A DNA stretch of 64,000 bases from Takakia lepidozioides (GCA_030704615.1 CM060734.1:26784001-26848000); one strand, 5' to 3'. Shown: positions 12,001-24,261, counted from the stretch's first letter. A program made the numbers and translations. Notes: generated by a model from the sequence alone, not told the origin.

Positions 12001-13107
12001 CCCCCACCTTTTCACCATGTATACGCATCCACACACCCCCCCCCACTGCATGCACCAATGCACTACAGATTATAGAAACACCCCCCAACATGCCACATTT
12101 CCCGTTCAGGCCAGTATGGACATCTCCCACTCATCGCGATCTACCACCCAGCCACATACCTGCCGCACCTCTTATCCGCCCAGCCCATACAACCCGACAC
12201 AGTAATCCAACAGGGCATAGACTATACCCTGTCTGCTCTCACGCCATGAGCATTATCCACTATCCCCAATTATCCCACCTCCCAGCAACCCCTCCATCCT
12301 TGCTGTATCACCTTACACCCACCATCCACTCTCTTATCACTTCCCTGCCCCCCCCCAAGTTCCATCCAAGCCACCACCTACGTCACACAACCATTGTCAC
12401 CCTATTAAACACTCCATGCAAACAGCCAGCCCCAGGTCCCTTCTTGTAATTCCCCTTACTGTACCATTCCCAGCAAGTATCCATTAATCAGCTGTCCCCC
12501 CACATTATGCTGCCTATCCAGAGCCCAGACAAACTCTGATACCGCTGCTCCTCACACTCGATGCCATTGGCCTGGATACAGTCCCTTAATGGCTCCACAC
12601 CACATGCCCCAAATCCATAACTTAACCGTCACCCTAATCACTGCCGCCATATCCTCCCTCAATTATCACCAACCTCTCCGAAGCTATACCCCTGTGGCTC
12701 TCAGTATTTATGCAGCCCAAACAGACACAGTATTGCTCACGAACACAACCCCGGCATTGAACACCCCGCCACCAGCCGCCAGAGCTTTACTACTTGTCAC
12801 CACTCCCGCTAAACTGCTCCTCGGTTGCAAACTCTACATATGCCGCTCCTCACTGGAAGCTCCACCCTTACAGCTGGTTCTCCTGCCCACCACCCTCCCG
12901 TCGTCAGTTCTTCCCTCCTCTCCTCGTCCCTCTATATCCCACCCTCTGGCCTCCCAGCCTGTTATCTATCCTCGCACCCACCCACCTGCCTGCATCCCGG
13001 ACGATCAGACAGTGGCATGCGGAGCTGGAGTTTGTCGTAACTGGAGCAATCACGAAACTGGCTTTCTCTCCTCTATCTTACATGTCCTCTCCCTCTACTC
13101 CCCCAGG
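9002..13107. other. Strand-asymmetric C-rich, G-poor region with spurious long ORFs
   Basis: About 4 kb in which the + strand is visibly C-rich and G-poor (runs such as CCCACCC, CCACCTCC, TCCCAC). Two of the stop codons need G, so a G-poor strand shows long open frames by chance: 388 codons at 10177-11343 and 373 codons at 11328-12449 overlap in different frames and encode Pro/Ser/Thr/His-rich sequence without domains. I do not call them genes. The skew itself is the feature. Its right border is near a good 3' splice-site-like tract (TCTACTCCCCCAG, ending at 13107). Confidence 0.6.
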
Positions 13108-13452
13108 ATCTCTGAAATCCAAACCCAAGTACAAAGCTTCCAAGAAAAAGTTGTTTGCAGATAGCCCAGTCAAGCCCAACCCTATGGAGCCTGTAATCTC
13201 TGCAGCCCTTCCAATCCATAGCCAGGCCTCTATCCCTCCTCTACTGCACAACACCCCTCCAGAAGGTCAACATCAACAAGGTGATCTTCTCATGTCCGAC
13301 ATTACGGACAATGCACTGGTGACCCCTGTCGCTGTTCAAACCAAGGCGATTCCAACATCCTCCAACCAGCGTCCCAAGCGGTCTTCAATCGAGGTCGAGC
13401 CATCGTTCCTGCTTCCTCAAAATCGAAGAAATCACGGAATCACGCAATTGAC

Positions 13453-13929
13453 TTGCCTGAGCAGCATCCTATGGAGGTGACCAGCAACAAGAAGTCCCTA
13501 CACCTATGGTACGGTTACCAAAACATGGAACTATACGCTTACGAGAGCAACACCCCCTGGGTCGTTGAAACACGAACTAAGGAGCAGGTGCTCCTTCTTG
13601 GCATCCCCCCAGCTAAATGCGAAGAGCTCATCCACTGCAAAAAGGCTTTCCCACGAGTCCCTCAGAGATTGTACCCGGCCTCTCGTCCTGATGGGGTCAG
13701 CGGACAGTTCCTCCATCTCACGCAATTACCTACAGGTACGATTATCAACGACGAAACTGGTTTGCCTACCAATCCACACCATATCATGATACGCTTTGAT
13801 ACCCTCGTCGAGTTGCACAAGGACTTGATCCACGACAGGGCATCTAAGCGCTTCCTAGACATGAACATCCCGTTAGGCAAGGTACTTTTCTCCCCAATTG
13901 CTGTCTACTCTAAAGCCCCCAACTCATAA
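13453..13929 (+). CDS. Hypothetical protein ORF, normal composition, 158 codons
   Basis: Unlike the preceding C-rich stretch, this frame has balanced amino-acid use, with hydrophobic and charged residues mixed as in a folded domain (ETRTKEQVLLLGIPPAKCEE; PASRPDGVSGQFL; FLDMNIPLGKVLFSPIAVY). The open frame extends upstream of 13453 in phase with a Lys/Ser-rich segment. In another frame, a basic segment following the splice-acceptor-like tract at 13095-13107 (KPKYKASKKKLFADSPVKP) could be an exon of the same product after a frameshift. The PLG-x-VLF ending distantly recalls chorismate-lyase-like proteins, but the resemblance is too weak to name. It stops 5 bp before a purine run (about 13929-13946), a layout also seen at the 3' ends of LTR elements. 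Confidence 0.35.
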   Translation: MPEQHPMEVTSNKKSLHLWYGYQNMELYAYESNTPWVVETRTKEQVLLLGIPPAKCEELIHCKKAFPRVPQRLYPASRPDGVSGQFLHLTQLPTGTIINDETGLPTNPHHIMIRFDTLVELHKDLIHDRASKRFLDMNIPLGKVLFSPIAVYSKAPNS

Positions 13930-14397
13930 AAGGGGAGATGGGGGCCCATCCACGCCCCTCAGGGCATTCTCAATTGCATCCTTGCTTCTAGGGGCCGGGG
14001 CATGTGCTGTTGGTGGTGCGCTTCATGCTAGCGGAATTCGAGAGGTTAGTGCCTGTAAGGTGCCAGTTTTTTCGGCGAATCTTGAATCTGTAGTAATCAA
14101 TCTGTTGGATGTGAGGGGTTTTAAATAGAGACAAGGGCTGCATGTCTATAGCTCCTTCAATAGTCGGTTCCTCTTGAGTATGAGATGGGAGAGATACTAA
14201 ATTGATGGCTGTGAATGTTGTGACATTACTTAGGGCACATTCTCTGTGGGCTAACAAGCCTCCTGGAGCAGGTTATAGGGTTCTAATTGACCAAAAACTG
14301 AGCCTGAACTTGCAGTAGTGTGTTTGTGAGTGTATGTAGACATGTCGCACTCGTCTGGAGAGAGAGTGAGGAAGCAAGAGATTGTATTATGTCCTCC

Positions 14398-15165
14398 AAA
14401 AGAATGTACTCATAAGACGACGTTTGCCATTGACCTTTGAGCGGAATACAAAGGGACAGAAACTACCTTTGTCAGCGGCTGAAGCCGGGGTAGTATGACT
14501 TACCTTGGAACAGACAATTAATCCGAGTTTTCCAGATATCCTCTAGAAATCCCTTCCCACAAGCATCAATCTGCTGTGTGTGGTTACGTCCTGGTGAAGT
14601 TATTTTGAAAACTCTCACTACTGGAAAGCCTTCTGGAAATGTTTTGCCCCCTCTGCTGTTCCCCTCACCCCACTTTTTTCTGCTCAGTCCAAACAGGGTG
14701 CAGGGATTGTGGCCACAAGGCTGTGGGATGAGAACAAGTTCATAAACACTCTTCTCTCTTTCTCCTGTTCTATCATTTCCTATTTGTCCAACATTATGTT
14801 CAACTTGCAGGGTACCAGGAACAGGGCTAGAGTTGTAGTGCTGATGTCCTTGACATGCATCCTACTAGAATGTCACTGCTGGAGGCCATAAATTCTCAAC
14901 ATTGTTGTCTTCTTTCTGACTAGTGTATCTCATTGTGGTGGAGGCAGGTAAATGATTTGATGAGCGGGGGTCAAAAGATTCGATGTGCTCTTGGCAAATC
15001 TTCCCGCAACCAGTCATAATCTTTTCTCTTTCCTTCTTTTTGCCTGTTCCTCTCCCTCTCTCTCTCTTTCTCTCTCTCTCTGATATTTGTTTCCGCTCAA
15101 ACTGGGCGCGGGGTCAATGGCCACAAGGCTACGGCAAACAACGTCTTATGAGTACATTCTCTCTG
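14398..15165. repeat. Small dispersed repeat family, three local copies
   Basis: The segment at about 14398-14455 (AGAATGTACTCATAAGACG, then GTTTGCC, then TTTGAGCGGAA) recurs inverted at about 15083-15165, and the latter recurs in direct orientation, more diverged, at about 14681-14750 (shared GGCCACAAGGCT). A related start (AGAATGTGCTCATAAGACA) lies at about 26117. This looks like a short non-autonomous element next to GA/CT microsatellites; no target duplication was identified. Confidence 0.5.
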
Positions 15166-16045
15166 ATATTTCTGGGCTGGTTTTCACATCTTACTTTGAG
15201 ACTAATATCCATATTTGACTGGTGAAATGCCCATTATAGGTGTCGGCACTTTCTGATGGAAGTTCAGCCCATGATCTTACTAGGCTTGACTTATCTCAGG
15301 GACTGCATTGCTAAAGAATTATTACAGCACGTCTATTTTGGTGAGCTATGGCAGAATTCTAAGCTTGACAACTAACTGCATTCTGAAGATCTGTCTCCTG
15401 TAATATTTGCTGCTTTGGTATGTCAACCCTCTCAAACTTCTGAGCCTACCTCCACCACCTCTCTCCTAATCTTCTCACTTTTAATTGGAAGGTAGCTTGA
15501 TTGTTGCTCACAACAGCAGTTGACATTGATGAATGATATCTAAATAATTTATCCAAATTGTTAATTGATTACTCCTGCATTGCATCTCTCAAACAGCTGA
15601 CCTTGCTGTTTGACCCAGCACCTCTAAGAACCTCCTCCCAGTATATGTTGAAACACAGAAAACCTCTTGCCAGTGTACTAATCTGATCAGACAGGCTCAT
15701 TACAGACAAACAGACTCAGTTGAAACACGAAGAGCTTCCTCAGAAGATATCTTCCTCAACATTTCTCAAATATTTGGATTTCTCAATTGATCACAAGCTG
15801 TTGGTAGAACATTGAACCTATTTGAGGTGGCAAAGAAGAGAAACTATATATGGCCCAAGGAAAGCTCACAGAGTTTAAGGGACAGAAGAAAAGCAACAAA
15901 CAAGGAAAAAAGTGGGGCCCTGAGAAGGATAGAACTCTACTCAAAAACTCCCTTTGTGGATATACCTAGTGACACTAAGCAGAGGTACCTCATTGTTGGA
16001 TTATGATGCTCTGCCCCAGCGATTGTAGTGTTCCATGGAAGTTTT

Positions 16046-16290
16046 TGGATCTGCCCATTCAGCTCTGAAATTTTGATGATCAATTCTTATGCAACTTCTC
16101 ATGTTGACAAGGCCCATGGGCCTAGAGATAAAACACTCCCTCCCCTCCCCCCTTGGAGAGAGAGAACAACCAATTACAGACAAGGGGAGGGAGTGTTTTA
16201 TCTCGAGGCCCATCGGCCTTGTCACTATGAGAAGTTGCATAAAAATTGCTCATCAAAATTAATTCACAGAGCTGAATGGGGAAATCCAGG
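16046..16290. mobile_element. Fold-back MITE (long inverted repeat)
   Basis: Two arms of about 105 bp, left 16046-16151 and right 16180-16290, are inverted repeats of each other around a ~30-bp GA-rich loop. Matching landmarks are CCCATTCAGCTCTG at the outer ends, TATGCAACTTCTCAT in the middle, and GATAAAACACTCCCTCCC near the loop. The arms are not perfect, with mismatches and small indels. The structure is that of a miniature inverted-repeat element; no clear target duplication or coding content. The transcript would fold into a long hairpin. Confidence 0.8.
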
Positions 16291-18013
16291 TTTATAAACA
16301 GTTTCGGAAGCCTAATGCCATTCCATACCAGAACATACATATCTTGCTACAAAAGATCAGACTCCAAACATTGCGTGTAAGGGAAAAGATTCCCCCAGTA
16401 CTCTTGCAAAGCATTAAACACAACAGCTTTTTCCATTTATAAATTGGGAGGACCATTGCATTACCATTGCTGCTCCCACAAAGATGTGCAAGATACATAT
16501 TTCCACTTCCAACAAAAATTGCAGGCCTCCAAGGTCAGCACTCTGGCTATGATCTAGTACATGCAAATCCATCAAAGCAAAACTTGACAAACTGCTGGCT
16601 CTCCTTTTGATTGTAAAACATGACTATGCATTAAATTCAACGTTCACCAACTCTGAAACCCTAGGCCCTCTTTGAGACGATGGGTTGAGGCCTCAAATCT
16701 CAGGAGAGGGAGATGAGTGGGTGCACGCAAACCCATCACCATGCAAACTGTACCGAAATTGGAACGACAACACCAAGAAGAGGGGCCAGCCTTACTTCTT
16801 CTGCAAGATTGATGTAGAAGTGCTCATTTCATGATAAGGTCAGTCTGTATATCAACCCCTAAATTGCAAGACATGGCACCTTTGTAGTTGTATTGCCAAA
16901 TGTAGATTTGAGATCGTTGGCATCGCAAGTATTTATATATGTGACCAAAGGGTCTGACCAGCAGTCAGGGAATGGATGTGATGGTCTTATCATGGGGTGC
17001 TTGACAGAGGCACATTCATAGAGTTCCGAATGGGCATGCTCAATGTGTCCCCAATAGGCCGCAACTGCAGTCAAGAGGAGCGCGATGAGTTTGAGCGCTA
17101 TGACAAGGTAAACTAGCCAAAAGAAGAGAGGGCTCAGGAACCGAGATAACCTTCATGATGTCCACAGTGGCTCCAGCAGGCCCATGTGAGAAAGTAGAAC
17201 AACAAGAAAACATGTAAAGGGCCCATGGGAAAAAGTAGGACAAGAAGTAACTACTTTAGGAAACATAAAGCGCCATCCAAACGCAGGTAGGCTGGCGGGC
17301 ACTTGTTGCAAGACAGGAGAAAAAAAATGATTAATTACTTCCCTGGTAGAGAGAGAGGGAAATGAAATGGTGCTTTACAACGTCCGCGGAGAGAGAGAGA
17401 AAAAAAAATCTGCTGCCTGTGAAATTCATTGGTGATGTCTTCTTTGGGGCATGGTACTGTTGCGGACAACCTTGGAACCAGCTGTGACAAGTGTAGCTTC
17501 GTTAAGGGTATCTTGTCGGCAAATGGTCTTTATTTTCCAAACACTAGTAGGGCCTGAGCCATAGTTTGCTAGTGTCTAATGCCCTAGATAATTGTAAGCA
17601 TGGCTCCCCCCTTAACCCAATCAGGATTCTTGAAATGGTTCCTTTCGTGCTGGTGAGACGATGTATATCCCGCCGAGTCCTGGTATTAAGGTTAGTGCTA
17701 TTTGCTAGTGGAAATTGGCATCAGTACCTGTCTCTTCCTGTCTCTTTGTTGGAAAGTGCCGTTACAAGTTGTTACAGAGTTGCAGCTTCAACATTCTAAC
17801 AGACACAACTCTTCGTATGCGATACAAAAAATCACGTACCCATTGGTTGTGTACCCATTGGACTATCTACTCAGTTGTGTAGCTATAAAGAGAGCTGTGT
17901 CTCTCACAAGTAGAACACATAGAGACAGAGACAAAGAGAGGGATGGGGATATATTTAGTATGAGAGACTTTCTATATGATCAATAAAAGTATGTAATTGT
18001 TGTTATAAATGAT

Positions 18014-18193
18014 CTAGGTTCTGCATCGAATGCTCCACTCTTCATAGGTAGAACCATTAAATCTATCATTTTCTCTCAAGTCAGGGGTATACTGACTATA
18101 TGTAATGGCTTGAGCATTCAAACCACCACTAGTAGTACCTGAAGCACTACTTGTACCAGCAGGGCCACTTGCATTTGTGTTAGCTGTTGACAT
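18014..18193 (-). pseudogene. Ty1/copia gag N-terminal fragment
   Basis: On the minus strand an ATG at 18193 opens a frame of 59 codons: a Ser/Thr/Gly/Ala-rich start, then DLRENDRFNGSTYEEWSIR, which matches the start of copia Gag proteins (consensus F-DG-x-NY-x-W). It ends at a stop at 18014-18016, far short of a full gag. A copia primer-binding site lies 67 bp upstream in the correct orientation, supporting the call. The remainder of the element was not seen. Confidence 0.65.
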
Positions 18194-18260
18194 TATGTTG
18201 ACTCTTCTCTAATTCTTAGTGGACTCTCATGTGTCTCAATGTGACAACCTTGTCAAGGTG

Positions 18261-18272
18261 GCCCTGATACCA
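18261..18272 (-). promoter_or_regulatory. Copia primer-binding site (initiator-Met tRNA type)
   Basis: Read on the minus strand this is TGGTATCAGGGC, one base from the usual plant copia primer-binding site TGGTATCAGAGC, complementary to the 3' end of initiator methionine tRNA. Next to it on the outer side, TGTGAAAA at 18273 (CA at the LTR 3' end on the minus strand) would be the end of the 5' LTR. Confidence 0.65.
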
Positions 18273-18273
18273 T

Positions 18274-19352
18274 GTGAAAATTGTACATATAATTTGCTCT
18301 CCGATAGGGATGATGATACTGAAGCATCGGTTTCATGGTGCACTGCCTTGCAAATGCAATGGTATCCTCCTTCATCAATGGCGAATTTGTGACTGCTCGC
18401 TTCACATTGGAAGCGAATATATGATGGTTATGTGACAGAATGGCTTTCAAAACCACATATAGGGTGCCCGATATGTTATATACACTATGGGAATCCAAAT
18501 GGTTTGCTTTGAAGGGAGTGACCTGGCCGCGCATATATAGTATCTGTTTTGTTTTTGCTGAATTAACTATCTTGGCCGCGTGGTCCAAGGAGGCGAACCA
18601 GAAGGAGACGGGTGGCAAGCGGCCACTGCATAGGAGTGGCCCAATACAATTATAGTGGCTGCAGCGATCTAGGTTTGTGGGTGAAGGCTCGCACACTACT
18701 TAGGCCAAGCGGCAAGATCTGACTGGCTATGGTGGAAGTTGACATCTTGGGTAAGCTTCGATCCCAGAACAGCAACTAGGTTTGAGGAATCACGTACTAC
18801 AGAATCCAACAGATTGTCAGATTGTTGGGGATGCATGCCGAGTTGTTTAACTGCAATAGGTTGTGGGGTTTTAACTTTGAATTGCACACCATGGAGTGGA
18901 TCGAGGGCAGCTGTGAAGGAGCTGCGAGGGTCAGGGAATGGATTGAATCTGGTGAATGCGGATAGAGCTCTGTAGATCGTTTGGGTCGTTCAATCGTACA
19001 GCAGGGGCTCTCACAATAATCTGGGAGAACAGTCATGGGGTGAATGAATTCACATGCTCTGTGGAGCAACGACAGTCACATGTGGATGCCATTGTTATAT
19101 TAGGGTTTGGTCAGTGGAAGGAGGCTGTTTACTTCTGCATGCTGAATTTGCTGGAGTCTTAGTCATTTTTTGCTGCAGCACTATCCTGCATTTTTCAGTG
19201 CTTCCAAGACTCCCAGTCTGGGCGTCATGGGACCATTAGCTCGCTTTACATGGACCACAGGATGACAGCACCATTGTCAATTCGACGGGATTCTCAGTAG
19301 CTTGTATCTTAGGGATCAGATACATGTGGTGTTTCTCACTAGGTTTGCCATC
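18274..19352. other. Region upstream of the MRS2-like gene
   Basis: No protein-coding exon is recognised. The first few hundred bases are probably the LTR of the copia remnant. The rest must contain the promoter and 5' untranslated region of the transporter. A CTCACTAG just before 19342 could be a 3' splice site of a 5'-UTR intron, but I could not locate a matching donor or a convincing TATA box. Confidence 0.35.
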
Positions 19353-22300
19353 ATGACAGACTTGAAAACACGGCTGCTACCTCCACGACCTCTCCCTGCG
19401 GGTCCCTCAGAGGTTGCAATTCGCCAATCTATTCCTGGCAGACCCCTTTTCCAAGGCATGGATGTATCTGGTTTGAAAAAGAGAGGACAGGGAGTCCGCT
19501 CGTGGATACGGATAGATACTGCTGGGAATACACAGGTTCTAGAGGTAGATAAAGTCACCATAATGCGGCGCTGTGATTTGCCAGCTCGGGACTTGCGCCT
19601 TTTGGACCCACTCTTTGTGTATCCCTCTACAATTCTTGGCCGAGAGAGGGCAATTGTGGTGAATTTGGAGCAAATTCGTTGCATTATCACTGCAGACGAA
19701 GTGCTCTTGTTGAATTCGCTGGACAATTACGTTCTACAATATGTGGCTGAGCTGCAGCGGCGACTTGTCGTAAGGAATGCGTCAGATATCGCAGGGTTTA
19801 AATGGAGATCGCCAGGAGCGCAACTAGTCGACGGGCATCATCGTAGCATGGATGCTTTGCAAGGGGACATGCAAGAGGACCGCAAGCGTGTAGTGAATGA
19901 TGCGGACATGTTTAGTGGGTCGTCTGCTGACTACCTCCCATTTGAATTCCGGGCTCTTGAAGGTGCTTTGGAGGCTGCATGTACTTTCCTGGACACACAG
20001 GTGTGTCCCTTCCCTTTCTCCATGTTTTCCCCCTTTCGCTCCCCTGTCCTCAACAAACAAAACTTGCCATCTGATTGGATATTTTGGCAATGAGTGGTTA
20101 GAATATAAATCAGGTAGAATTTGAAAGCCCTTCTGTTCGTAGGAGAAAGCTATAACCCTAGCGCCCGAAGAACAGTGTGATCCTTTCGTGATGAATCACT
20201 CCGTCTTTCCCTGTTTACCTCAAGAAGCCTTTGGCCACCTTAATAAACATGCAAGGCCTTAATGAGACGATTTGAAGTCCTTCATCCAGCAAAAACAAAT
20301 CAAAGATAGTAGACCGCATGCCGCAAAGACAGTAAGTACACTTTATCCGGTGGCTACAATTCAGGTGGTGTCCACCAGTTGCCTCTTCCCAGATTCTTGT
20401 CACTGAAGTTAATTTGCATGTAGCACATCACTTTGTATAATTAAGACAAGTGGATCATTTAACCTGGTCTGCTTCAATGAAGGCAACGGAGTAGCTTTCT
20501 GCCATGTCTCCAATGTGGAGCACATACGTGGTTCCACTTTTGGGGCTACATGCCTGTCCAGGTTAGTGCTGGTTGGCTTCAGAAATGCTGAGGTGACAGC
20601 ATTCATTCTCCATAGAGAGAAATGCAGTAATGACTATATCAGGAACTTGCAGCTATGCAGACTGTAGCTAACCGAATGAGGCAAAAAATTAGGTTAGAAA
20701 AGGGGGGGGGTGGAGATGAGACGATTAGGGAGGAGAACGGGGGTTTAAGAGAAATAAAGGATGTTTTATTCACGGGGTACGAAAGAAAGTGTCATGTGTG
20801 CTGAAACCTGTTCTTGTGGTTGTGGGTCTGCTTATGGAGAATGGCAGGCAACAGAGTTGGAGGAGGAGGCCTACCCAGTGCTGGATGAGCTGACATCCAA
20901 AATTAGTACCCTTAATTTGGAGCGGGTTCGGCGTCTCAAGAGCCGTCTTGTGGCATTGACGCGACGTGTGCAAAAGGCCAGTCTCCCTCTCTCACACAGA
21001 AAGAGAAAACCATTAAGGCTGCTGGTTGCTAGGCTGAGGGTTTAAGGCTATGCTAACCAACCGAGTACATCAGCATCTCAAAATACTTGCACAAGCAAGA
21101 AGATGTGAGGAAGAAGGGTTTTTCCTCAATGTTTGTTGTTGGGTTGGTTACGCAGGTGCGCGATGAGATTGAGCAGCTCATGGACGACGATGGTGATATG
21201 GCAGAGATGTATCTTACTGAGAAGAAAGAGCGGATGAATGTCCCCTATTTGGAGAGACAAACTTCCTATGTGAACTACAGTGCCATGGGCGCTGGGGGTT
21301 CAATGTCGGCACCAGTCTCTCCGGTCTGTTCGCCCACTATGGGTGGCCGTGGCCCTTTGGAAACACCTTTGGAAAGGTCGTACAGCCTTGCAAGGTCTCG
21401 ACATGAGAGCCGAGTTAGCTCGCAGGCAGAGGAAGATAGAGTGGAGGAGCTTGAGATGTTGCTGGAGGCCTACTTTGTGGTGATAGATGGCACCCTCAAC
21501 AAGCTGACTTCAGTATGTTTCTTAATCGTCCTTTTTTCATTCGTCTATCCAGTCGTCTGTCCAAACGTGTGTGCATTCGTGGTTTTCCCTTCAGATCATT
21601 TCATTTGCTCTGACTAACCTTGTGAGCTGCCTGGTATTGAATGTTGTGTTATGGCAGAACGGCAGCAAAGTGCGGACTAAGGTGGCTTATAGGGTTTGGT
21701 GGTTAGGCCCACCCTGAAAGGGGCAGTAGCGGAAAGGCAAAGTGGCTCTTAGTTACGCGCCAGAGTCTTCTCTCCCTCTCTCTGTTTGGTGGATGTAAAC
21801 ACCCCATTATGCATAGTCTAAGGGCATTAAAGGAGGTCTTTGAGAATTTTTCCGTTTGGATACTTCAGCTGTGAGCTCCCTTGTGACATACTCATTAAGC
21901 AAGAGCTGGAGGTACTCCATGGCAAGCAAAAATCAGCGACACCCCTCACTACCAAGTTACAGCTCCATTGAGACACCTTTCTCATCCTCTGTGAGGCTAG
22001 AACCGTATAGTCCAGTTACTTCTGTGCACCTCTCTGGGAGTTGGTGTATGGGCTCATGTAGCCTGAGGATGAGACTTGCAGATGGTAAAAGATGCAGCAC
22101 ACTGGACACCTTTGGTCTGCTTGCGCTAGCGGGAGATTGAGGTTGAAGAACATTACTTCTACTACATTTCCCTATTTAAGAGGCAGCCAATGGACAGAGG
22201 TGTTCAATTTGTACCAGGATCAGAGATGCCTTTCTGCGTACCTACATGAGCCTCTACACCTTGAAGGATCTCCTGACAGTGGATTGCAGTTTTCTGGTTG

Positions 22301-23810
22301 TGGTGTCTGGTTTCTGGGGCCTTTGTCCCATAAGCTCTTTGAGCTTCCTGTGGACATTACTTTGTCTCTTTCTTTGGTTTCTGTAGGCCTACTGTTTGTT
22401 TTCTCTGATTGTACCGTGTTGTTTTCTATTGTGTCCTAAGGGCCTCCGGTGGATGTAGTTTTTCTTCCTCTTTGATAGCTTCTCTTCATTTGCTCTTTAG
22501 TCCTTGAAAGTTTGTCCTCTTTCCCCTCAGCCCTTCCCTTCCCTCTCTCCCAATCTTTCTGAACCCTGGCTTCTACCTCAGGCATCCAGGCCTGCGCCAT
22601 CTGGAATTGTGTTGCTGTGATCCCAGGCAGCCAGGCATGCTGCAATTGCTGTACCCTGTAGAAGTGTGTACCCATTTATTAATACTTATCTTCATTGGAG
22701 TGTCTCAGACATTGTCTATGTTCAAGATGGTGGAAGGACGGAATTAGTTATCAAACTATGGGCTTTCATAGATGTGAGAGGCCCTCCACACAACCTAGGT
22801 TTGAGAAATCAGAGAGCTCCACATATAGGGGCCCAGCAGACACCCCAAGACATGCAGTGTTTTAGCAGCTGCTGGACCTCTCTCCGGGTAATCCAATTCC
22901 AGGGTAGGCAGGCTATTAAAAGGAGAACAGAACTCTTCGCGGGGGATCTCGGGTTCTGCTTGTGGCTGATCGAACATGGTTACTTCTGACAATTGAGTAA
23001 ACGCTTGTGTTTCAAGATGTTTCTACATGATATTTCTTGGGTTAATACGTCGACTGTAATTGTCACTCTTACTGGAAATATTACCAAGGTTTGGGGTTCA
23101 TTGATCATCCAACAGCATGGCTTGTGTTTATCAGTGCAATCATGCTGTAGTCCATGCAAACAGTTGAGCTGACTTAGATAGACTAAACTCTTTGTTTGGG
23201 GACTGAATTTTACAACAGGGTCCCCTTTCTTTGGTGGGAAGTGTAAAGTGATCGGTGACATTGAGTCTGTCCCTGTTTGTCTCTCTCCTGCTCTTGTATT
23301 CCAAATCTAATTTTAATTTAGCTTGTGGGACCTCTGGCACCTTTTAGTAGCTTCTTGTATGGTTGGGAGGAAGTCAATGTTGAGAGTATGTCCTGACACA
23401 GGAGTTTTTTTGGTGGATGCAGTTGAAAGAGTACATTGATGACACTGAAGACTTCATCAACATCCAACTGGTAAGAATTTGGTGCCATTTTGATCTCTGT
23501 TGTTTGTAAGCATGGTTTTAGGGTAGAGAAGGGAGGTGGAAAGACCTGACTATTGGCTGTTGGTTCATCTTTTGTCCAGGACAATGTGAGAAACCAGTTG
23601 ATACAGTTTGAGCTATTGCTGACGACGGCTACGTTTGTAGTGGCCATTTTTGGTGTGGTGGCGGGCATATTTGGCATGAATATTCCTATCGCCTTGTTTG
23701 ATGAGCCATGGGTATTTAAGTGGGTCTTGATCATTGCAGGAGTGGCAGGCCTTTTTATCTTTTTAGCCTTCCTGTGGTTCTTCCGGCAGAAACGCTTGTT
23801 GCCCTTGTAA
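19353..23810 (+). CDS. MRS2/MGT-type CorA-like magnesium transporter, five exons
   Basis: Transports Mg2+ through a membrane channel; plant members act at plasma, vacuolar, plastid or mitochondrial membranes. Proposed exons, all joined in phase 0: 19353-20000, 20848-20976, 21156-21512, 23423-23470, 23580-23810, giving 470 residues against about 440 usual. Exon 1 has the family's MRRCDLPARDLRLLDP, PSTILGRERAIVVNLEQI and ITADEVLLLNS; exon 2 the LDELTSKISTLNLERVRRLK helix; exon 3 VRDEIEQLMDDDGDMAEMYL and EELEMLLEAYF; exon 4 DDTEDFINIQL; exon 5 two membrane segments with the diagnostic GMN filter motif (GIFGMNIPI) in between. Start chosen at ATG 19353; an in-frame upstream start would add 17 residues. 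Intron 2 begins with GC (20977) and ends with AG. Intron 3 is 1.9 kb with no recognised content. It resembles the MRS2-1/MGT2 plant subgroup. Intact by eye. Confidence 0.92.
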
Positions 23811-24261
23811 CTCATCGTTCATCAATGTTGCAGTTAGTAATAATGGAAGCAGAAAGTAGCTTTGTAGTTTTGCGTTTCTGGATCAGGGTGGGTGCCTAGT
23901 GTCATTTGTTTTGTACATACAATTGAAGATGTGTTGGGTTAATTTGACCCATGACTTTTGCCTCGACGAGTTCTCAACTTGGTTTGAACCAGTGTAGGAT
24001 TCTGCCACTTTGTAGTCAGAAGGGGATTCAGGCATGTCCTCCCCATTGAATATTCTTGTCTTGCATCAAAACCTTATCCAGCTGTCACAAGGAGGTTGAG
24101 CCTAAATCATCTGTAACTGACTGTGAAGCTGACTTTGGTAGATTCATGAGTGTCATATCTTTTTTCTGTGTGTTTTTAGGGCAATCGCCATGTTTTGGTG
24201 AAAAATGGATAAAGATGGGCTCTATCTATACCCCGTCAGGGTTGGGATGGTGAGTGAATGT

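Larger units (their letters stand above)
13930..17999. other. Non-coding intergenic region with dispersed repeats
   Basis: No coding exon is supported. It holds a small repeat family (14.4-15.2 kb), a CT-rich tract near 15050-15080, a fold-back MITE (16.05-16.29 kb) and GA-rich tracts near 17350-17410. A segment near 17145-17215 with words such as TCATGATGTCC and GGCCCATGTGA recurs in diverged form near 27050-27110. At 17.85-18.0 kb a segment with TATAAAGAGAGC and AATAAAAGTATG looks like the promoter/polyadenylation part of an LTR. Confidence 0.45.

Noticed and set aside
10177-12449. Two long overlapping ORFs (388 and 373 codons) as protein genes
   Set aside because: The strand is G-poor, which removes stop codons by chance. 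The products are low-complexity Pro/Ser/Thr/His sequence with no domain, and long frames overlap in different phases.
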